Source of the DNA: an uncultured Clostridium sp.
GTDB taxonomy: Bacteria; Bacillota; Clostridia; TANB77; CAG-508
Assembly (NCBI GenBank): GCA_947303785.1
Contig: CAMYZH010000005.1
Coordinates: forward strand, 1 to 50,050
DNA length: 50,050 nt
Direction of reading: 5' to 3'
Part shown: one piece after another, positions 30,949 through 41,893 of the stretch
Layout: every line of letters starts with the position of its first letter
Numbering within the stretch: position 1 is the stretch's first letter
Position numbers and translations under genes: made by a program
Notes under the pieces: model-generated
Seen by the model: the letters and a program-made list of their open reading frames with translations, nothing else
Told to the model about the DNA's origin: nothing
The model's database searches: none

Positions 30949-31929
30949 ATGGTTGATATTACAATTATTGTTCCTGCGTATAATGTAGGAAAATATATAG
31001 AAAAGTGTATGAATTCATTAGTAAATCAAACCAAGAAGGAAATTGAAATAATTGCAATAGATGATGGATCAACTGATAATACTTTAGAAATCTTAAAAAA
31101 ATATGAGAGTGAGTACAAAGATTTAGTAAAAGTTTTTCATCAGGAAAATAAAGGTCAAAGTTTAGCTAGAAATTTAGGAATAGAAAACGCAAGTGGAAAG
31201 TATGTAGGGTTTGTTGATAGTGATGATGAAATTGAATTAGATTTATTAGAAAAACTCTGGGAAAAAGTTAAAGAATTTTCATATGATGCTGTAGCGTTTG
31301 ATGTTAATTGTATATATCCTAATAGGCAAATTATAATAAAATCAGGTGTTGAAACAGATGAAAAGCAATTAAGTAAAGAACAAAAAAATAATTTTTTACT
31401 TAATATGTATAGCATTTCATGTAATAAAATATACAAAAAAGATATATTTAAAGATAAAAAATTGTTGTTTTATCCTGGAGTGTGGTTTGAAGATGTTTTA
31501 TTCTTATATAAGATAATACCTAGCTTAAAAAGTATTGCTAAAATAGATTATCCTGGCTATAAGTACTATCAAAGAGAAAAATCAGTTACATATACATATT
31601 CTGATAGGTTAAAAGATATAAATAATGTATTAGAAAAATTACTTGACTATTATAATGAAGTTGGACTTTATAAAGAATATAGAGATGAACTTGAATATAT
31701 TTATGTAAGATACATGTATGCAACTTTTATTAAAAGATTATCAAAATCTAAAGATAAAAAAAGATTTAATGATGGTGTGAAATTTGCTAAGCAGTGTGTT
31801 AATAAGAGATTTCCTCAATATAAGGAAAATAAGTATTTGAAAAGAGGAGTAAAAAGCATGTATTTGAGGCATTTTAATGAGTTTATAGCCAATTTTGTAT
31901 ATATTTTAGAAAAAAATAAAATGAATTAG
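30949..31929 (+). CDS. Family 2 glycosyltransferase
   Basis: 'ITIIVPAYNVGKYIEKCMNSLVNQTKKEIEIIAIDDGSTDNT', 'FVDSDDEIE'. Confidence 0.9.
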   Translation: MVDITIIVPAYNVGKYIEKCMNSLVNQTKKEIEIIAIDDGSTDNTLEILKKYESEYKDLVKVFHQENKGQSLARNLGIENASGKYVGFVDSDDEIELDLLEKLWEKVKEFSYDAVAFDVNCIYPNRQIIIKSGVETDEKQLSKEQKNNFLLNMYSISCNKIYKKDIFKDKKLLFYPGVWFEDVLFLYKIIPSLKSIAKIDYPGYKYYQREKSVTYTYSDRLKDINNVLEKLLDYYNEVGLYKEYRDELEYIYVRYMYATFIKRLSKSKDKKRFNDGVKFAKQCVNKRFPQYKENKYLKRGVKSMYLRHFNEFIANFVYILEKNKMN

Positions 31930-31938
31930 GAGAAAAAA

Positions 31939-33048
31939 ATGATAAAAGTAATGACAGTGTTTGGAACAAGACCTGAAGCAATAAAAATGGCTCCACTTGT
32001 TAAAGAATTAAAATCAAGAAAAGAGATTGAATGTATAGTTTGTGTTACAGCTCAACATAGGCAAATGTTAGATCAAGTATTAAATACATTTAATATTAAG
32101 CCAGATTATGATTTAGATATTATGAAACAAGGACAAACATTAAGTGATATTACTAGCAGAGTTTTATATGGGTTAGAAGAAATAATAAAACAAGTTAAAC
32201 CAAATATTGTTTTAGTTCATGGAGATACAACTACTACTTTTGCTGGCGCTTTAGCTGCTTACTATAATCGAGTTGATATTGGACATGTTGAAGCAGGACT
32301 TAGAACTTGGAATAAGTATTCTCCATATCCCGAAGAAATGAATAGACAGATGGTTGGAGTTATGGCAGATATGCATTTTGCTCCAACAGAGAATAGTAAA
32401 AGAAGCTTACTAAAAGAAAATAAAGATGAAGAAAAAATATATGTGACAGGAAATACGGCTATAGATGCTTTGGCAACTACAGTTAGAAATGATTATTATC
32501 ATCCAATTTTTGATTGGCTTAAGGATGATAGGTTAATTTTGGTAACTGCTCATAGAAGAGAAAATTTAGGAGAACCTATGAGAGGAATGTTTAAAGCTAT
32601 AAAGCGAATAACAGAGGAATTTGATGATGTAAAAGTTATTTATCCAGTACATTTAAATCCAAAAGTTAGAAACATTGCAAAAGAAGTGCTTGGAGATGAT
32701 AGTAAAGTAAAACTTATTGAACCACTAGAAGTTATAGATTTTCATAATTTTATGGATAAATCATATTTGATATTAACAGATAGTGGAGGAATTCAGGAAG
32801 AAGCCCCTTCATTAGGAAAACCAGTTTTAGTATTAAGAGAAACAACTGAAAGGCCTGAAGGAATTGATGCCGGGACACTTAAACTTGCAGGGACGCAAGA
32901 AGAAAATATTTATAAGTTAACTAAAGAGTTGTTAATAAATAAGGATGAATATTTAAAAATGGCACATAGTGCCAATCCTTATGGTGATGGAAAAGCTAGT
33001 AAAAGAATAGTTGACGCTATTATCGAAAAATATTCAAAAAAGAAATAA
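31939..33048 (+). CDS. wecB: UDP-N-acetylglucosamine 2-epimerase (non-hydrolysing)
   Basis: 'MTVFGTRPEAIKMAPLVKEL', 'VHGDTTTTFAGALAAYYNRVDIGHVEAGLRT', 'TDSGGIQEEAPSLGKPVLVLRETTERPEG'. Confidence 0.95.
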   Translation: MIKVMTVFGTRPEAIKMAPLVKELKSRKEIECIVCVTAQHRQMLDQVLNTFNIKPDYDLDIMKQGQTLSDITSRVLYGLEEIIKQVKPNIVLVHGDTTTTFAGALAAYYNRVDIGHVEAGLRTWNKYSPYPEEMNRQMVGVMADMHFAPTENSKRSLLKENKDEEKIYVTGNTAIDALATTVRNDYYHPIFDWLKDDRLILVTAHRRENLGEPMRGMFKAIKRITEEFDDVKVIYPVHLNPKVRNIAKEVLGDDSKVKLIEPLEVIDFHNFMDKSYLILTDSGGIQEEAPSLGKPVLVLRETTERPEGIDAGTLKLAGTQEENIYKLTKELLINKDEYLKMAHSANPYGDGKASKRIVDAIIEKYSKKK

Positions 33049-33089
33049 TAATCGAAGGATAAAACATGTATTAATTAAGGAGAGATTAT

Positions 33090-34487
33090 ATGAATGGACT
33101 TTCAAATGCATTAGAAAAAATAATTAAGTCTATAAGTCTTGTTTTATTAATATTGATACTATCATTATTATTTATAAAACAAATAGGAAATTTATTAGCT
33201 GTATCAATTAGTATTTTTGCAATTTATTTTTTTTATAAAAAAGATATAAGTAATAAAAAATTTCTAATAGGATTAATTATAATTGCAGTTTTAATTAGGT
33301 TTGGAATTGTACTACAATTACATAATCCACAGCTGTCAGATTTTGGAACTTTATATAATATTTCACAAGAGTTAGTTGATAGAAATATATCTGAAAACAG
33401 TCAAAAATATTTAAATATATATAATTATCAATCACCTTTTATAATTTATCAATCAGGTATATTATTTGTTTTTCATAGGCTTATAGCTTTAAAGTTTATA
33501 AATGTAATTCTAAGTATTTTATCATTAATTCTTATGTATAGAATTATTAGCAGGATATCAAGCAAAAAGAGTGCTCAAACTATAACATTTCTTTATAGTA
33601 TATTTATAAATGTTATTTTATATAATAGTGTCTTATCTAACCAACATATTTTTTCATTTTTAATATTATTATCATTTGAAATATTTCAAAATGATAAAAT
33701 AATAAAGAACAAATATTTAAAGATTTTTATATGTTCTTTTATTATAGGAATTGCAAATTTAATCAGACCAGAGGGCATTTTGTGTGTTCTAACATTTTTA
33801 GCATTTTTTATATATCAAATATTTAAAAAGGAAATAAATATTAAAGAGTTTGGCACAAAAATTGTTATATTGTTAGCTACATATTTATTGGTTACCAATG
33901 TGCCAATTATGCTATTAAGAGAAAACGGCTTTATGGAACAAAAAAGTATTAATGATAATTTGTATAAAGTGGTATTAGGGTTGGATATTAGCAGTAATGG
34001 TAGATGGTCAGAAAAAAAGTATTCACAGCTATATAGTTATACTAATAAAAGTGAGTTAAGGGCTTATGAAATACAAGAAATTAAAAAAAGTCTTTTAGAT
34101 ATTAGAATTTTTAAATTATTTATAATAAAAATAGTAGAATTTTGGAATGATTTTGATTTTTCATGGTCTATTGGATATTTATGGAAAAGTAAAATTGGTT
34201 CTGTAATATCATTTGGTAATTTTTATACATTTATTAGTTCTTATGATTCTACTCTTTGGTTAATTATAGTATTTATTGCATTATATGGAATAATAAAAAA
34301 CGAAGATAAAAATAGAATTATATATTTAATTCTTTTGATTGGAGTGTTCTTAACATATTTATTGATAGAGGTTCAAGGACGATATGCATTCCCATATAGA
34401 ATCTATATATTTATAATCGCAGGAAGCGGATTAGAAACATTATTAGAAAATATAAAGAGAAAATATTGGACAAATCAGAAAAAGTAG
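33090..34487 (+). CDS. Multi-TM glycosyltransferase-like protein (GT39/PMT_2-type)
   Basis: Polytopic ORF with DFGTLYNISQELV-like loop; family assignment tentative. Confidence 0.6.
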   Translation: MNGLSNALEKIIKSISLVLLILILSLLFIKQIGNLLAVSISIFAIYFFYKKDISNKKFLIGLIIIAVLIRFGIVLQLHNPQLSDFGTLYNISQELVDRNISENSQKYLNIYNYQSPFIIYQSGILFVFHRLIALKFINVILSILSLILMYRIISRISSKKSAQTITFLYSIFINVILYNSVLSNQHIFSFLILLSFEIFQNDKIIKNKYLKIFICSFIIGIANLIRPEGILCVLTFLAFFIYQIFKKEINIKEFGTKIVILLATYLLVTNVPIMLLRENGFMEQKSINDNLYKVVLGLDISSNGRWSEKKYSQLYSYTNKSELRAYEIQEIKKSLLDIRIFKLFIIKIVEFWNDFDFSWSIGYLWKSKIGSVISFGNFYTFISSYDSTLWLIIVFIALYGIIKNEDKNRIIYLILLIGVFLTYLLIEVQGRYAFPYRIYIFIIAGSGLETLLENIKRKYWTNQKK

Positions 34488-34550
34488 AGTATTATAGGTC
34501 TAACAATCTTAGATAAATAGTTTTTGAGATGGAGGATTATATAAAAAAAT

Positions 34551-34931
34551 ATGAAAGAGAGAAGAGTAATGAAAATAGTATTAATTGGAATATACTTATT
34601 TATGACAGTTGCAGGATTAGTATTGATGAAATATGGTAAAAACCCAGGAACTATTAAGGTTTCAAATGGTAATATTAGCTTTGGAGTCAGCTTTATAAGT
34701 GGAATTGGTCTTTTATGTTATATTATTAGTTTTGTATTGTTTACAAGGATTGTTATTATGTTTGATTTGAGCTATATATATCCAATCACGACAGGAATTG
34801 TTCAAATTTTATCATTAATTGCATCAAAAATTGTTTTTAAAGAAAATATTACTGTTTCAGCGCTAATTGGTGCATGTCTTGTTATTGTTGGAATTATTGT
34901 AATGAATTTACCAACTGTAAAAACTAATTAA
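34551..34931 (+). CDS. Small EamA/SMR-like four-TM transporter (ArnE/F-like)
   Basis: 'DLSYIYPITTGIVQILSLIASKIVFKENITVSALIGACLVIVGIIVMNL'; alternative start at 34569. Confidence 0.65.
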   Translation: MKERRVMKIVLIGIYLFMTVAGLVLMKYGKNPGTIKVSNGNISFGVSFISGIGLLCYIISFVLFTRIVIMFDLSYIYPITTGIVQILSLIASKIVFKENITVSALIGACLVIVGIIVMNLPTVKTN

Positions 34932-34961
34932 GTTTAGAATTGAATTGTAAGGAGAAGTACA

Positions 34962-35900
34962 ATGAATAAAATATCCATAATCGTACCATGTTATAATGAA
35001 GAAGAAGTATTAGAAATTTTTTATAATAAAATAACAGAAGTATCTAGCAAAATGGATGCAGAATTTGAATTTATATATGTTGATGATGGTTCTAAAGATA
35101 AAACCTTAAAAAAAATAAAAGAGCATGCTAAAAATGATAATAGAGTAAAGTTTATATCATTTTCAAGAAATTTTGGAAAAGAAGCGGCAATGTATGCAGG
35201 ATTGAAAAAGGCAACAGGGGATTATGTTGCAATAATGGATGCAGATCTTCAAGATCCACCAGACTTATTACCTCAAATGTATGAAACACTTCTGACTAAA
35301 GAGTATGATTGTGTTGCAAGTAAAAGAAAGACTAGAAAAGGAGAACCAATTTTACGTTCTTTTTTCTCTAAGCTTTTCTATAAAATTATAAATAAAATGA
35401 GTAAGACAGAAATAGTTGACGGAGCTAGAGATTATAGATTAATGACAAGAAGGATGGTTGATAGTATTTTGCAAGTTACTGAATATAACCGTTTTTCTAA
35501 AGGTATTTTTAGTTGGGTTGGTTTTAAAACTAAATGGATAGCTTATGATAATGTAGAAAGAGCTGCAGGAAAAACTAAATGGAGCTTTTGGAAATTGTTT
35601 ATGTATTCATTAGATGGAATCACGGCATTTTCAACTGCACCACTTATTTTTTCAGCATTATTAGGACTAATGTTTTGTTTTGTGGCATTTTTAATGATAA
35701 TTGTTATTATTGTTAAAACATGTTTATATGGAGACCCTGTTTCAGGCTGGCCATCAACAATTTGTATTATTCTTTTTGTAAGTGGTATACAGTTATTTAG
35801 CTTAGGTGTAATGGGACAATATATGTCTAAAGAATATATGGAAATTAAAAATAGACCTGTTTATATAATAAAAGAAACAGAAGAAGATATTGAAAAATAA
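34962..35900 (+). CDS. GtrB/DPM1-like membrane family 2 glycosyltransferase
   Basis: 'ISIIVPCYNEEEVLEIFYNKITEV', 'MDADLQDPPDLLPQM', two C-terminal TM helices. Confidence 0.92.
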   Translation: MNKISIIVPCYNEEEVLEIFYNKITEVSSKMDAEFEFIYVDDGSKDKTLKKIKEHAKNDNRVKFISFSRNFGKEAAMYAGLKKATGDYVAIMDADLQDPPDLLPQMYETLLTKEYDCVASKRKTRKGEPILRSFFSKLFYKIINKMSKTEIVDGARDYRLMTRRMVDSILQVTEYNRFSKGIFSWVGFKTKWIAYDNVERAAGKTKWSFWKLFMYSLDGITAFSTAPLIFSALLGLMFCFVAFLMIIVIIVKTCLYGDPVSGWPSTICIILFVSGIQLFSLGVMGQYMSKEYMEIKNRPVYIIKETEEDIEK

Positions 35901-35917
35901 TATCAAATAAGATTTAA

Positions 35918-35948
35918 AGAGATTACAAAAAAATGTAATCTCTATTTT
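35918..35948 (+). terminator. Terminator at the end of the polysaccharide cluster
   Basis: AGAGATTACA/TGTAATCTCT stem followed by ATTTTTA. Confidence 0.75.
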
Positions 35949-36044
35949 TATGAAATAGAAAACACAAATTTTTTTTCTTATATTGAAATGTTTTTTAATA
36001 TATGGTATAAATGTCTATATATGATATAGCGGAGGATATTTTAT

Positions 36045-37076
36045 TTGAAAACAAACATTAAAAATTTTACTTATGAAGAGCTCACAAATGAATTAATAAA
36101 TATAGGAGAAAAGAAATTCAGAGCAGAACAAATATTCAAATGGATTCATCAAGAAAATATCACTTCTTTTAATGATATGACAAATATTTCAAAAGAACTT
36201 AGAGATAAGCTAAATGAAAAATTTTCATTACACAATTTTAATATAATAAAAAAGTTGGAATCAAAAGATGGAACAAAAAAATATCTTTTTGATATTTTAG
36301 ATGGAAATGCAATTGAAAGTGTTTTGATGAAATATAAATATGGTTATTCTATTTGTGTATCGTCACAAGTAGGATGCAAAATGGGATGTAAATTTTGTGC
36401 ATCAACAGGGATACCTTTTTCTAGAAGTTTAGAGGCAGGAGAAATTGTTGAACAAATTTTAGCAGTTCAAAGAGAAGAAAATATTAGAATTTCAAATATT
36501 GTATTTATGGGAATTGGAGAACCTTTAGACAACTATGACAATGTAATTAAAGCAATAAATATAATAAATGATCCAAAAGGGTTAAATATTGGGACAAGAC
36601 ATATAAGTATTTCAACAAGTGGATTAGTTCCGAATATATATAGATTAGCAAAAGAAAACATACAATGTACATTATCAGTATCATTACATAGCAGTAATAA
36701 TCAAAAAAGAAGTGAGATGATGCCAGTTAATAACATGTACCCAATAGAAGAATTAATGGAAGCATGTAGAGAATATATTAGAATTACAAACAAGAGAATT
36801 TCCTTTGAGTATGCACTTGCAAAAGATAATAATGATAATTTAGATGATGCAAAAGAGCTAGTAAAACTACTAAAAGGAATGCTCTGTCATGTTAATCTAA
36901 TTCCAATAAATAAAATTGATAATGGTAAATATACTAAAAGTACGAATGATAATATAATTAAGTTTAGAGATTATCTAAATGAAAAGGGAATAGTTGCAAC
37001 AATAAGAAGAGAACTGGGTTCTGACATTGAAGCAGCATGTGGACAATTAAGAAGGGCAGAATTGAAAAAGGAGTAG
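36045..37076 (+). CDS. rlmN: 23S rRNA (adenine2503-C2)-methyltransferase RlmN
   Basis: 'SSQVGCKMGCKFCASTGIPFSRSLEAGEIVEQI', 'NIVFMGIGEPLDNYDNV', 'RRELGSDIEAACGQLR'; TTG start with GGAGG. Confidence 0.95.
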   Translation: MKTNIKNFTYEELTNELINIGEKKFRAEQIFKWIHQENITSFNDMTNISKELRDKLNEKFSLHNFNIIKKLESKDGTKKYLFDILDGNAIESVLMKYKYGYSICVSSQVGCKMGCKFCASTGIPFSRSLEAGEIVEQILAVQREENIRISNIVFMGIGEPLDNYDNVIKAINIINDPKGLNIGTRHISISTSGLVPNIYRLAKENIQCTLSVSLHSSNNQKRSEMMPVNNMYPIEELMEACREYIRITNKRISFEYALAKDNNDNLDDAKELVKLLKGMLCHVNLIPINKIDNGKYTKSTNDNIIKFRDYLNEKGIVATIRRELGSDIEAACGQLRRAELKKE

Positions 37077-37079
37077 AAA

Positions 37080-37814
37080 ATGAGGGTATTTACTAAAACA
37101 GATATAGGAAAAGTTAGAAGTATGAATCAAGATAGCTTTTTTGTATCTGAAAATGAAAATGGATTAAAACTATATATTTTAGCAGATGGAATGGGAGGTT
37201 ATAAAGGAGGCGAAATAGCAAGTAAAGTAGCAACTACAGCTGTTTCTAAATTTATAACTGAAAAATTTGATGAAATTGATAAGAGTAAAGATTCAATATT
37301 AGATTTGCTTGAAGATGCAATCACTTTTGCCAATTCAGCAATTTATGAAGAATCTGAGCAAGATGAGGAACTGCAGGATATGGGAACGACATTAGAAGTT
37401 TTATTAATATATAAAAATAAAATATATATTGGACATATTGGAGACAGCAGAATTTATAGAATTCGAAAAAATAATATGAAAAAAATTACTACAGATCATA
37501 GTTATGTTGAAAAACTAATTCAAGATGGTGATATAACTAGAGAAGAGGCATATAATCATCCAAAGAAAAACTTACTTATGAAAGCGCTTGGAACAGATAA
37601 AGAAGTTGATCCAGACTTAATTTATACAGTTTTAAGCAAAAATGATATGTTAATTATATGCTCAGATGGATTAACAAACATGATTACAGAGGCAGAAATA
37701 CTAAATATTGTAAAAGAAAGTAGTCCAGAAGATGTTGTAAATGTATTGGTAGAAGAGGCAAATGAGTCTGGAGGACTAGATAATATTACAGTTATTTTTA
37801 TTGATAATAGATAA
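37080..37814 (+). CDS. prpC: PP2C-family Ser/Thr phosphatase
   Basis: 'TDIGKVRSMNQDSFFVSE', 'LADGMGGYKGGEIAS', 'GHIGDSRIYRI', 'ICSDGLTNMI'. Confidence 0.93.
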   Translation: MRVFTKTDIGKVRSMNQDSFFVSENENGLKLYILADGMGGYKGGEIASKVATTAVSKFITEKFDEIDKSKDSILDLLEDAITFANSAIYEESEQDEELQDMGTTLEVLLIYKNKIYIGHIGDSRIYRIRKNNMKKITTDHSYVEKLIQDGDITREEAYNHPKKNLLMKALGTDKEVDPDLIYTVLSKNDMLIICSDGLTNMITEAEILNIVKESSPEDVVNVLVEEANESGGLDNITVIFIDNR

Positions 37815-37882
37815 TAAGATTTAAGATAATATATTAAGAATAAAATATAATAATATCTTTTAATTAAGGAGAAATAAATAAT

Positions 37883-39997
37883 ATGGATCTAATAGGAAGA
37901 ATGCTTGCTAGCAGATATGAATTATTAGAAAAGATTGGCCAAGGGGGAATGGCTACAGTATATAAAACTAAAGATCATGTACTAAATCGTTTTGTTGCGG
38001 TTAAAGTGTTGAAAGAAGAGTTTATTACTGATGTTGAATTTATAAAAAGGTTTAAATCAGAAGCGCAAACAGCTGCAAGCCTTACACATCCCAATATAGT
38101 TTCAATATATGATGTAGGAAATGAAGGCGATGTTTACTACATTGTAATGGAACTAATACAAGGAAAAACCCTAAAAGAAATAATTACTGAAGATGGAAAG
38201 CTATCATGGAAATGGTCAGTAAATATTGCAATACAGATTGCATCTGCATTAGAAACTGCACATAAAAATAGTTTAATACATAGAGATATAAAACCACATA
38301 ATATAATAATTACAGAAGATGGAATGGCAAAAGTTACTGATTTTGGTATAGCTAAAGCTGTTTCAAATTCTACAATAACCGCTTTTGGAACAACAATTGG
38401 ATCAGTACATTATTTTTCACCAGAACATGCAAAAGGTGGTGCTACAGATGCAAAATCTGATATATATTCATTAGGAATTGTAATGTATGAAATGCTTACA
38501 GGCAGAGTACCTTTTGATGCAGATACACCAGTATCTGTTGCATTAATGCAAGTTCAAGAAGAGCCAATCGAACCTAAAAAATTAAATCCACAAATTCCAT
38601 TAAGTGTAAATAATATAATATTAAAAGCTATGCAAAAAGATCCTGAGGATAGGTATCAAAATGCTACAGAGATGCTTATTGATTTGAGTACATCTCTAAA
38701 AAGGCCAGATGATGATTTTGTAAAAATAAATAAAAAATTTGATACAATCCAATCTCAAAAAATATCAACATTATATGATTTAGATGGAAAGACAATTGAA
38801 AAAGACGAGGAAGAAGAAACAAAAAGGCCTACAAAAAAGAAAAAAGAAAAAAGAGGTTTTTTCGGATTTTTGAGAGATCATGTATTAATTTCATTTATTT
38901 TAGTAGCAATACTTATATTTAGTACAGCGCTTGGTGGAACCATATTATTTATGAATTTAAATACATCAAAAGATGTTCAAATTCCTAATCTAGTAAAAAA
39001 TGGAGATGGAAAAAGATATACAGAGTCACAAGCTGTAGAAATATATAATAGAACAGATTTTAAAAAGAAAAATGATTTAAAAATAGAATATGTAGAAGAA
39101 AATACAAGTGGAGAAGAAATACAGCCAGGCCAAGTTATAAGGCAAAATCCTGCATATGTTGCAAATCGAAAAATAAAAGCAAAAGAGCAAATAACAATAT
39201 ATGTTAAAAAAGCTAGAGAAGTAAAAATTATAAAAATGATAGATTTAACTGGAAAAACTAAAGAAGAAGCAGAAGGAGCTCTTAAAGAATTAGGATATAT
39301 TGGAGAAATAAAATATGAAGAAGAATCAAGTGAAAGCCTAAAAGAAGGATTAGTATTAAAACAAAGTATACTAAATGGAATAGAATTTAATGATAATGAT
39401 TCAATTACACTTACAGTTAGTACAGGAAGTGACAAAGTTGAAGTTCCAAATACATTAGGACTACTTGAATCACAAGCTAAAGAAACACTTGAAAATGCTG
39501 GATTTGCCGTAAAAATTGAAAATATAGAAGATGAAAGTAAGACAGATGGAATAGTATTAAAACAAAGCAATACAGATAAAGCTTTACTTGGTGATATAAT
39601 AACACTTACAGTAAATAAAGTTCAAAAGAGTAGTGAAGTAGTGGTTACAGTTGATTTATCGAAATATGTTACAGTTTCTTCACCAGCAAAAACAACACCA
39701 AAAGAAGATGAGAATAAAAATGCTGATGGAAAAACTGAAGATGGAAAAGACTCAGGTAAAGGTAATACTTCTAATGGATCAAGTAAAGAAACTACCCCCG
39801 AAACAGTTACTGCTAAAGTAGAAATAAAGGTAAGTGGAAATAGTGAACCATATGGTGGAGGAAATTATGATGTTACAACAAAACCACAAATAAAAATATA
39901 TGGAAAAGGTGTAAAAGATGTAACATTAGTTATAAATGGAAATTCAAAAGAAACAAGGACAGTTGATTTTAGTAATACAACAACATTAGAATTTTAA
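37883..39997 (+). CDS. prkC: PASTA-domain Ser/Thr protein kinase
   Basis: 'IGQGGMATVYKTKDHVLNRFVAVKVLKEE', 'LIHRDIKPHNIIITEDGMAKVTDFGIAKA', TM, repeated PASTA domains. Confidence 0.95.
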   Translation: MDLIGRMLASRYELLEKIGQGGMATVYKTKDHVLNRFVAVKVLKEEFITDVEFIKRFKSEAQTAASLTHPNIVSIYDVGNEGDVYYIVMELIQGKTLKEIITEDGKLSWKWSVNIAIQIASALETAHKNSLIHRDIKPHNIIITEDGMAKVTDFGIAKAVSNSTITAFGTTIGSVHYFSPEHAKGGATDAKSDIYSLGIVMYEMLTGRVPFDADTPVSVALMQVQEEPIEPKKLNPQIPLSVNNIILKAMQKDPEDRYQNATEMLIDLSTSLKRPDDDFVKINKKFDTIQSQKISTLYDLDGKTIEKDEEEETKRPTKKKKEKRGFFGFLRDHVLISFILVAILIFSTALGGTILFMNLNTSKDVQIPNLVKNGDGKRYTESQAVEIYNRTDFKKKNDLKIEYVEENTSGEEIQPGQVIRQNPAYVANRKIKAKEQITIYVKKAREVKIIKMIDLTGKTKEEAEGALKELGYIGEIKYEEESSESLKEGLVLKQSILNGIEFNDNDSITLTVSTGSDKVEVPNTLGLLESQAKETLENAGFAVKIENIEDESKTDGIVLKQSNTDKALLGDIITLTVNKVQKSSEVVVTVDLSKYVTVSSPAKTTPKEDENKNADGKTEDGKDSGKGNTSNGSSKETTPETVTAKVEIKVSGNSEPYGGGNYDVTTKPQIKIYGKGVKDVTLVINGNSKETRTVDFSNTTTLEF

Positions 39998-40082
39998 TAA
40001 ACAATTTTAGTAGGACATGAAGCATTTCATGTCCTACATTATAGATGTAGCAAAAAACATCATAAAAGAAAGGAAATGCAAA

Positions 40083-40745
40083 ATGGCAGAAGTATCAGTA
40101 ACAGTTTTAGATGTTGAAGAAGAAAATGCACTAAATGTATTTTATAATATAGAAACAGCGAAAATAGATTATTTTCATATTGACGTAATAGATGGTGAAT
40201 TTGCTGAAAATGAAAATGTCTTGAAAATGAGAGATTATACTCTTAAAATTCATAGTATTTCAATGACACCAATAGAAGTACACTTAATGGTAAAAAGACC
40301 AATGGAACACATAGATGATTTTATTGATCTTGGAGCTGATAGAATAATGTTTCATATAGAAACTTGCAAAGATAATAATGAAGCACTAGATATTATAAAA
40401 TATATAATTAGTAATGGCATAAAAGCTGGAATAACTATAAATCCAGATACAGAAGTTGAAAAAATATATGAATTATTACCATTTGTTCATATGGTTTTAG
40501 TTATGTCAGTAATTCCAGGTAAAGGTGGGCAAAAATTTATTGAATCTACATTGTCAAAAATAAGTAAATTAAAACAGTATTGCTATGAAAATGATTTAGA
40601 TATTGATATAGAAGTAGATGGCGGAATAAATGATATTACAGGAAAAGAAGCTGTAGACAGTGGAGCAAATATTTTGGTTTCAGGAAGTTATATCCTAAAT
40701 GCCATTGATTATAAAGAAGCTATAAATAAATTAAAAGAAATATAA
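40083..40745 (+). CDS. rpe: Ribulose-phosphate 3-epimerase family protein
   Basis: 'YFHIDVIDGEFAEN', 'PIEVHLMVKRPMEHI', 'MSVIPGKGGQKFIESTLSKI', 'EVDGGINDITGKEAVDSGANILVSGSYI'. Confidence 0.85.
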   Translation: MAEVSVTVLDVEEENALNVFYNIETAKIDYFHIDVIDGEFAENENVLKMRDYTLKIHSISMTPIEVHLMVKRPMEHIDDFIDLGADRIMFHIETCKDNNEALDIIKYIISNGIKAGITINPDTEVEKIYELLPFVHMVLVMSVIPGKGGQKFIESTLSKISKLKQYCYENDLDIDIEVDGGINDITGKEAVDSGANILVSGSYILNAIDYKEAINKLKEI

Positions 40746-40761
40746 AGGAGTTTTACCTAAT

Positions 40762-41832
40762 ATGAAAAGAAAATTTATTTTTTGCATTTTAATTGCAATT
40801 ATTTTAGTTGTAACTGTTTCAAGTGCTGCGTTTGCAACAGATACTGAAATTTTGAATTTAGAATCTGAAGTATCAAGCAAAATAATAAATCGTAATATCT
40901 ATAATGTGGATAATTTAATTGAAATTAGCAATGAAGTTGTAAATGGTAGTATTTATCTTGTAGGTGAAAAGGTAAATATAAAAGATGAGACAATCAATGG
41001 AGACATATATATTTGCGCAGATGAATTAACTATTGACAAAAACACAGTAATAAACGGAAATTGCTTTATTGTAGCACTAGACGCGAAAATTGATGGCAAT
41101 CTAAAAAGAGATTTGTTTATTGCAGCTAAAGAAATAAATTTAAGTGAATCTAGTCAAGTAGGGTATGATATGAATGTTGCTGGAGAACATGTAATTCTTG
41201 GTGGAACATTTATGAGAGATGTAAATGGAACAATGAGTATTTTAGAAATAATGGATACTACTAAAATATTTGGGCAATTAAATTATTCATCAGAAAATGA
41301 AGCAACAATTTCAGATAAAGCAGAAGTTGAAACAATAAACTTTGAAAAAAAGATTAAAGAAAAAAAGAAAGTAATAGATATAGTTATTGATTATGTTTTA
41401 AGTTTTACAAAATACTTTGTATTTACTATGGTATTTATGATTGTAGTAATTAAATTACTTCCAAGATATTTAGAAAAAATGGCTTCATATGTCAATGTTA
41501 GCTCATTTGGAACTGGCATAATTTCATTAATTATTGTTCCAGTATTTTTAGTTTTATTATTACTATTAAAAGTTACATCTTATGTATCTTTTGCAATACT
41601 TACATTATTCATATTATTACTATTAATTTCACTAGCTGTTTCAAATGTTGCAGTTGGAAAATTAATAGAAAATAAACATGGAAAAAGAAAATTACCTATA
41701 TGGACAGCATTAATTACACTAATAACCTGGATTATGTTCCAAATACCAGTTGCTGGTGGAATTGTAGCCTTTATTTGGATTATGTTAGGTTTAGGTATTT
41801 CTATAAGATATATTTTTTCAAGAAAAAAATAA
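40762..41832 (+). CDS. Secreted/membrane polymer-forming (bactofilin-like) protein
   Basis: Signal peptide, repeats like 'VNGSIYLVGEKVNIKDETINGDIYICADELTI', C-terminal TM helices. Confidence 0.65.
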   Translation: MKRKFIFCILIAIILVVTVSSAAFATDTEILNLESEVSSKIINRNIYNVDNLIEISNEVVNGSIYLVGEKVNIKDETINGDIYICADELTIDKNTVINGNCFIVALDAKIDGNLKRDLFIAAKEINLSESSQVGYDMNVAGEHVILGGTFMRDVNGTMSILEIMDTTKIFGQLNYSSENEATISDKAEVETINFEKKIKEKKKVIDIVIDYVLSFTKYFVFTMVFMIVVIKLLPRYLEKMASYVNVSSFGTGIISLIIVPVFLVLLLLLKVTSYVSFAILTLFILLLLISLAVSNVAVGKLIENKHGKRKLPIWTALITLITWIMFQIPVAGGIVAFIWIMLGLGISIRYIFSRKK

Positions 41833-41850
41833 TTAATAAAAATGTAATTA

Positions 41851-41893
41851 AAAGAAAGGCAGTTTCATTTTATATATGAAACCGCCTTCTTTT
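41851..41893. terminator. Bidirectional terminator
   Basis: AAAGAAAGGCAGTTTCAT / ATGAAACCGCCTTCTTTT hairpin. Confidence 0.8.

Noticed and set aside
24082-35900. CRISPR arrays, phage or IS elements in the polysaccharide cluster
   Set aside because: No direct repeats with spacers, integrase or transposase motifs were seen.
38977-39570. Antisense ORFs in the track (e.g. 38977-39570 -, 25841-26437 -, 19175-19750 -, 421-780 -, 4242-4586 -)
   Set aside because: Shadow ORFs opposite well-supported genes, with no RBS or recognisable domains.
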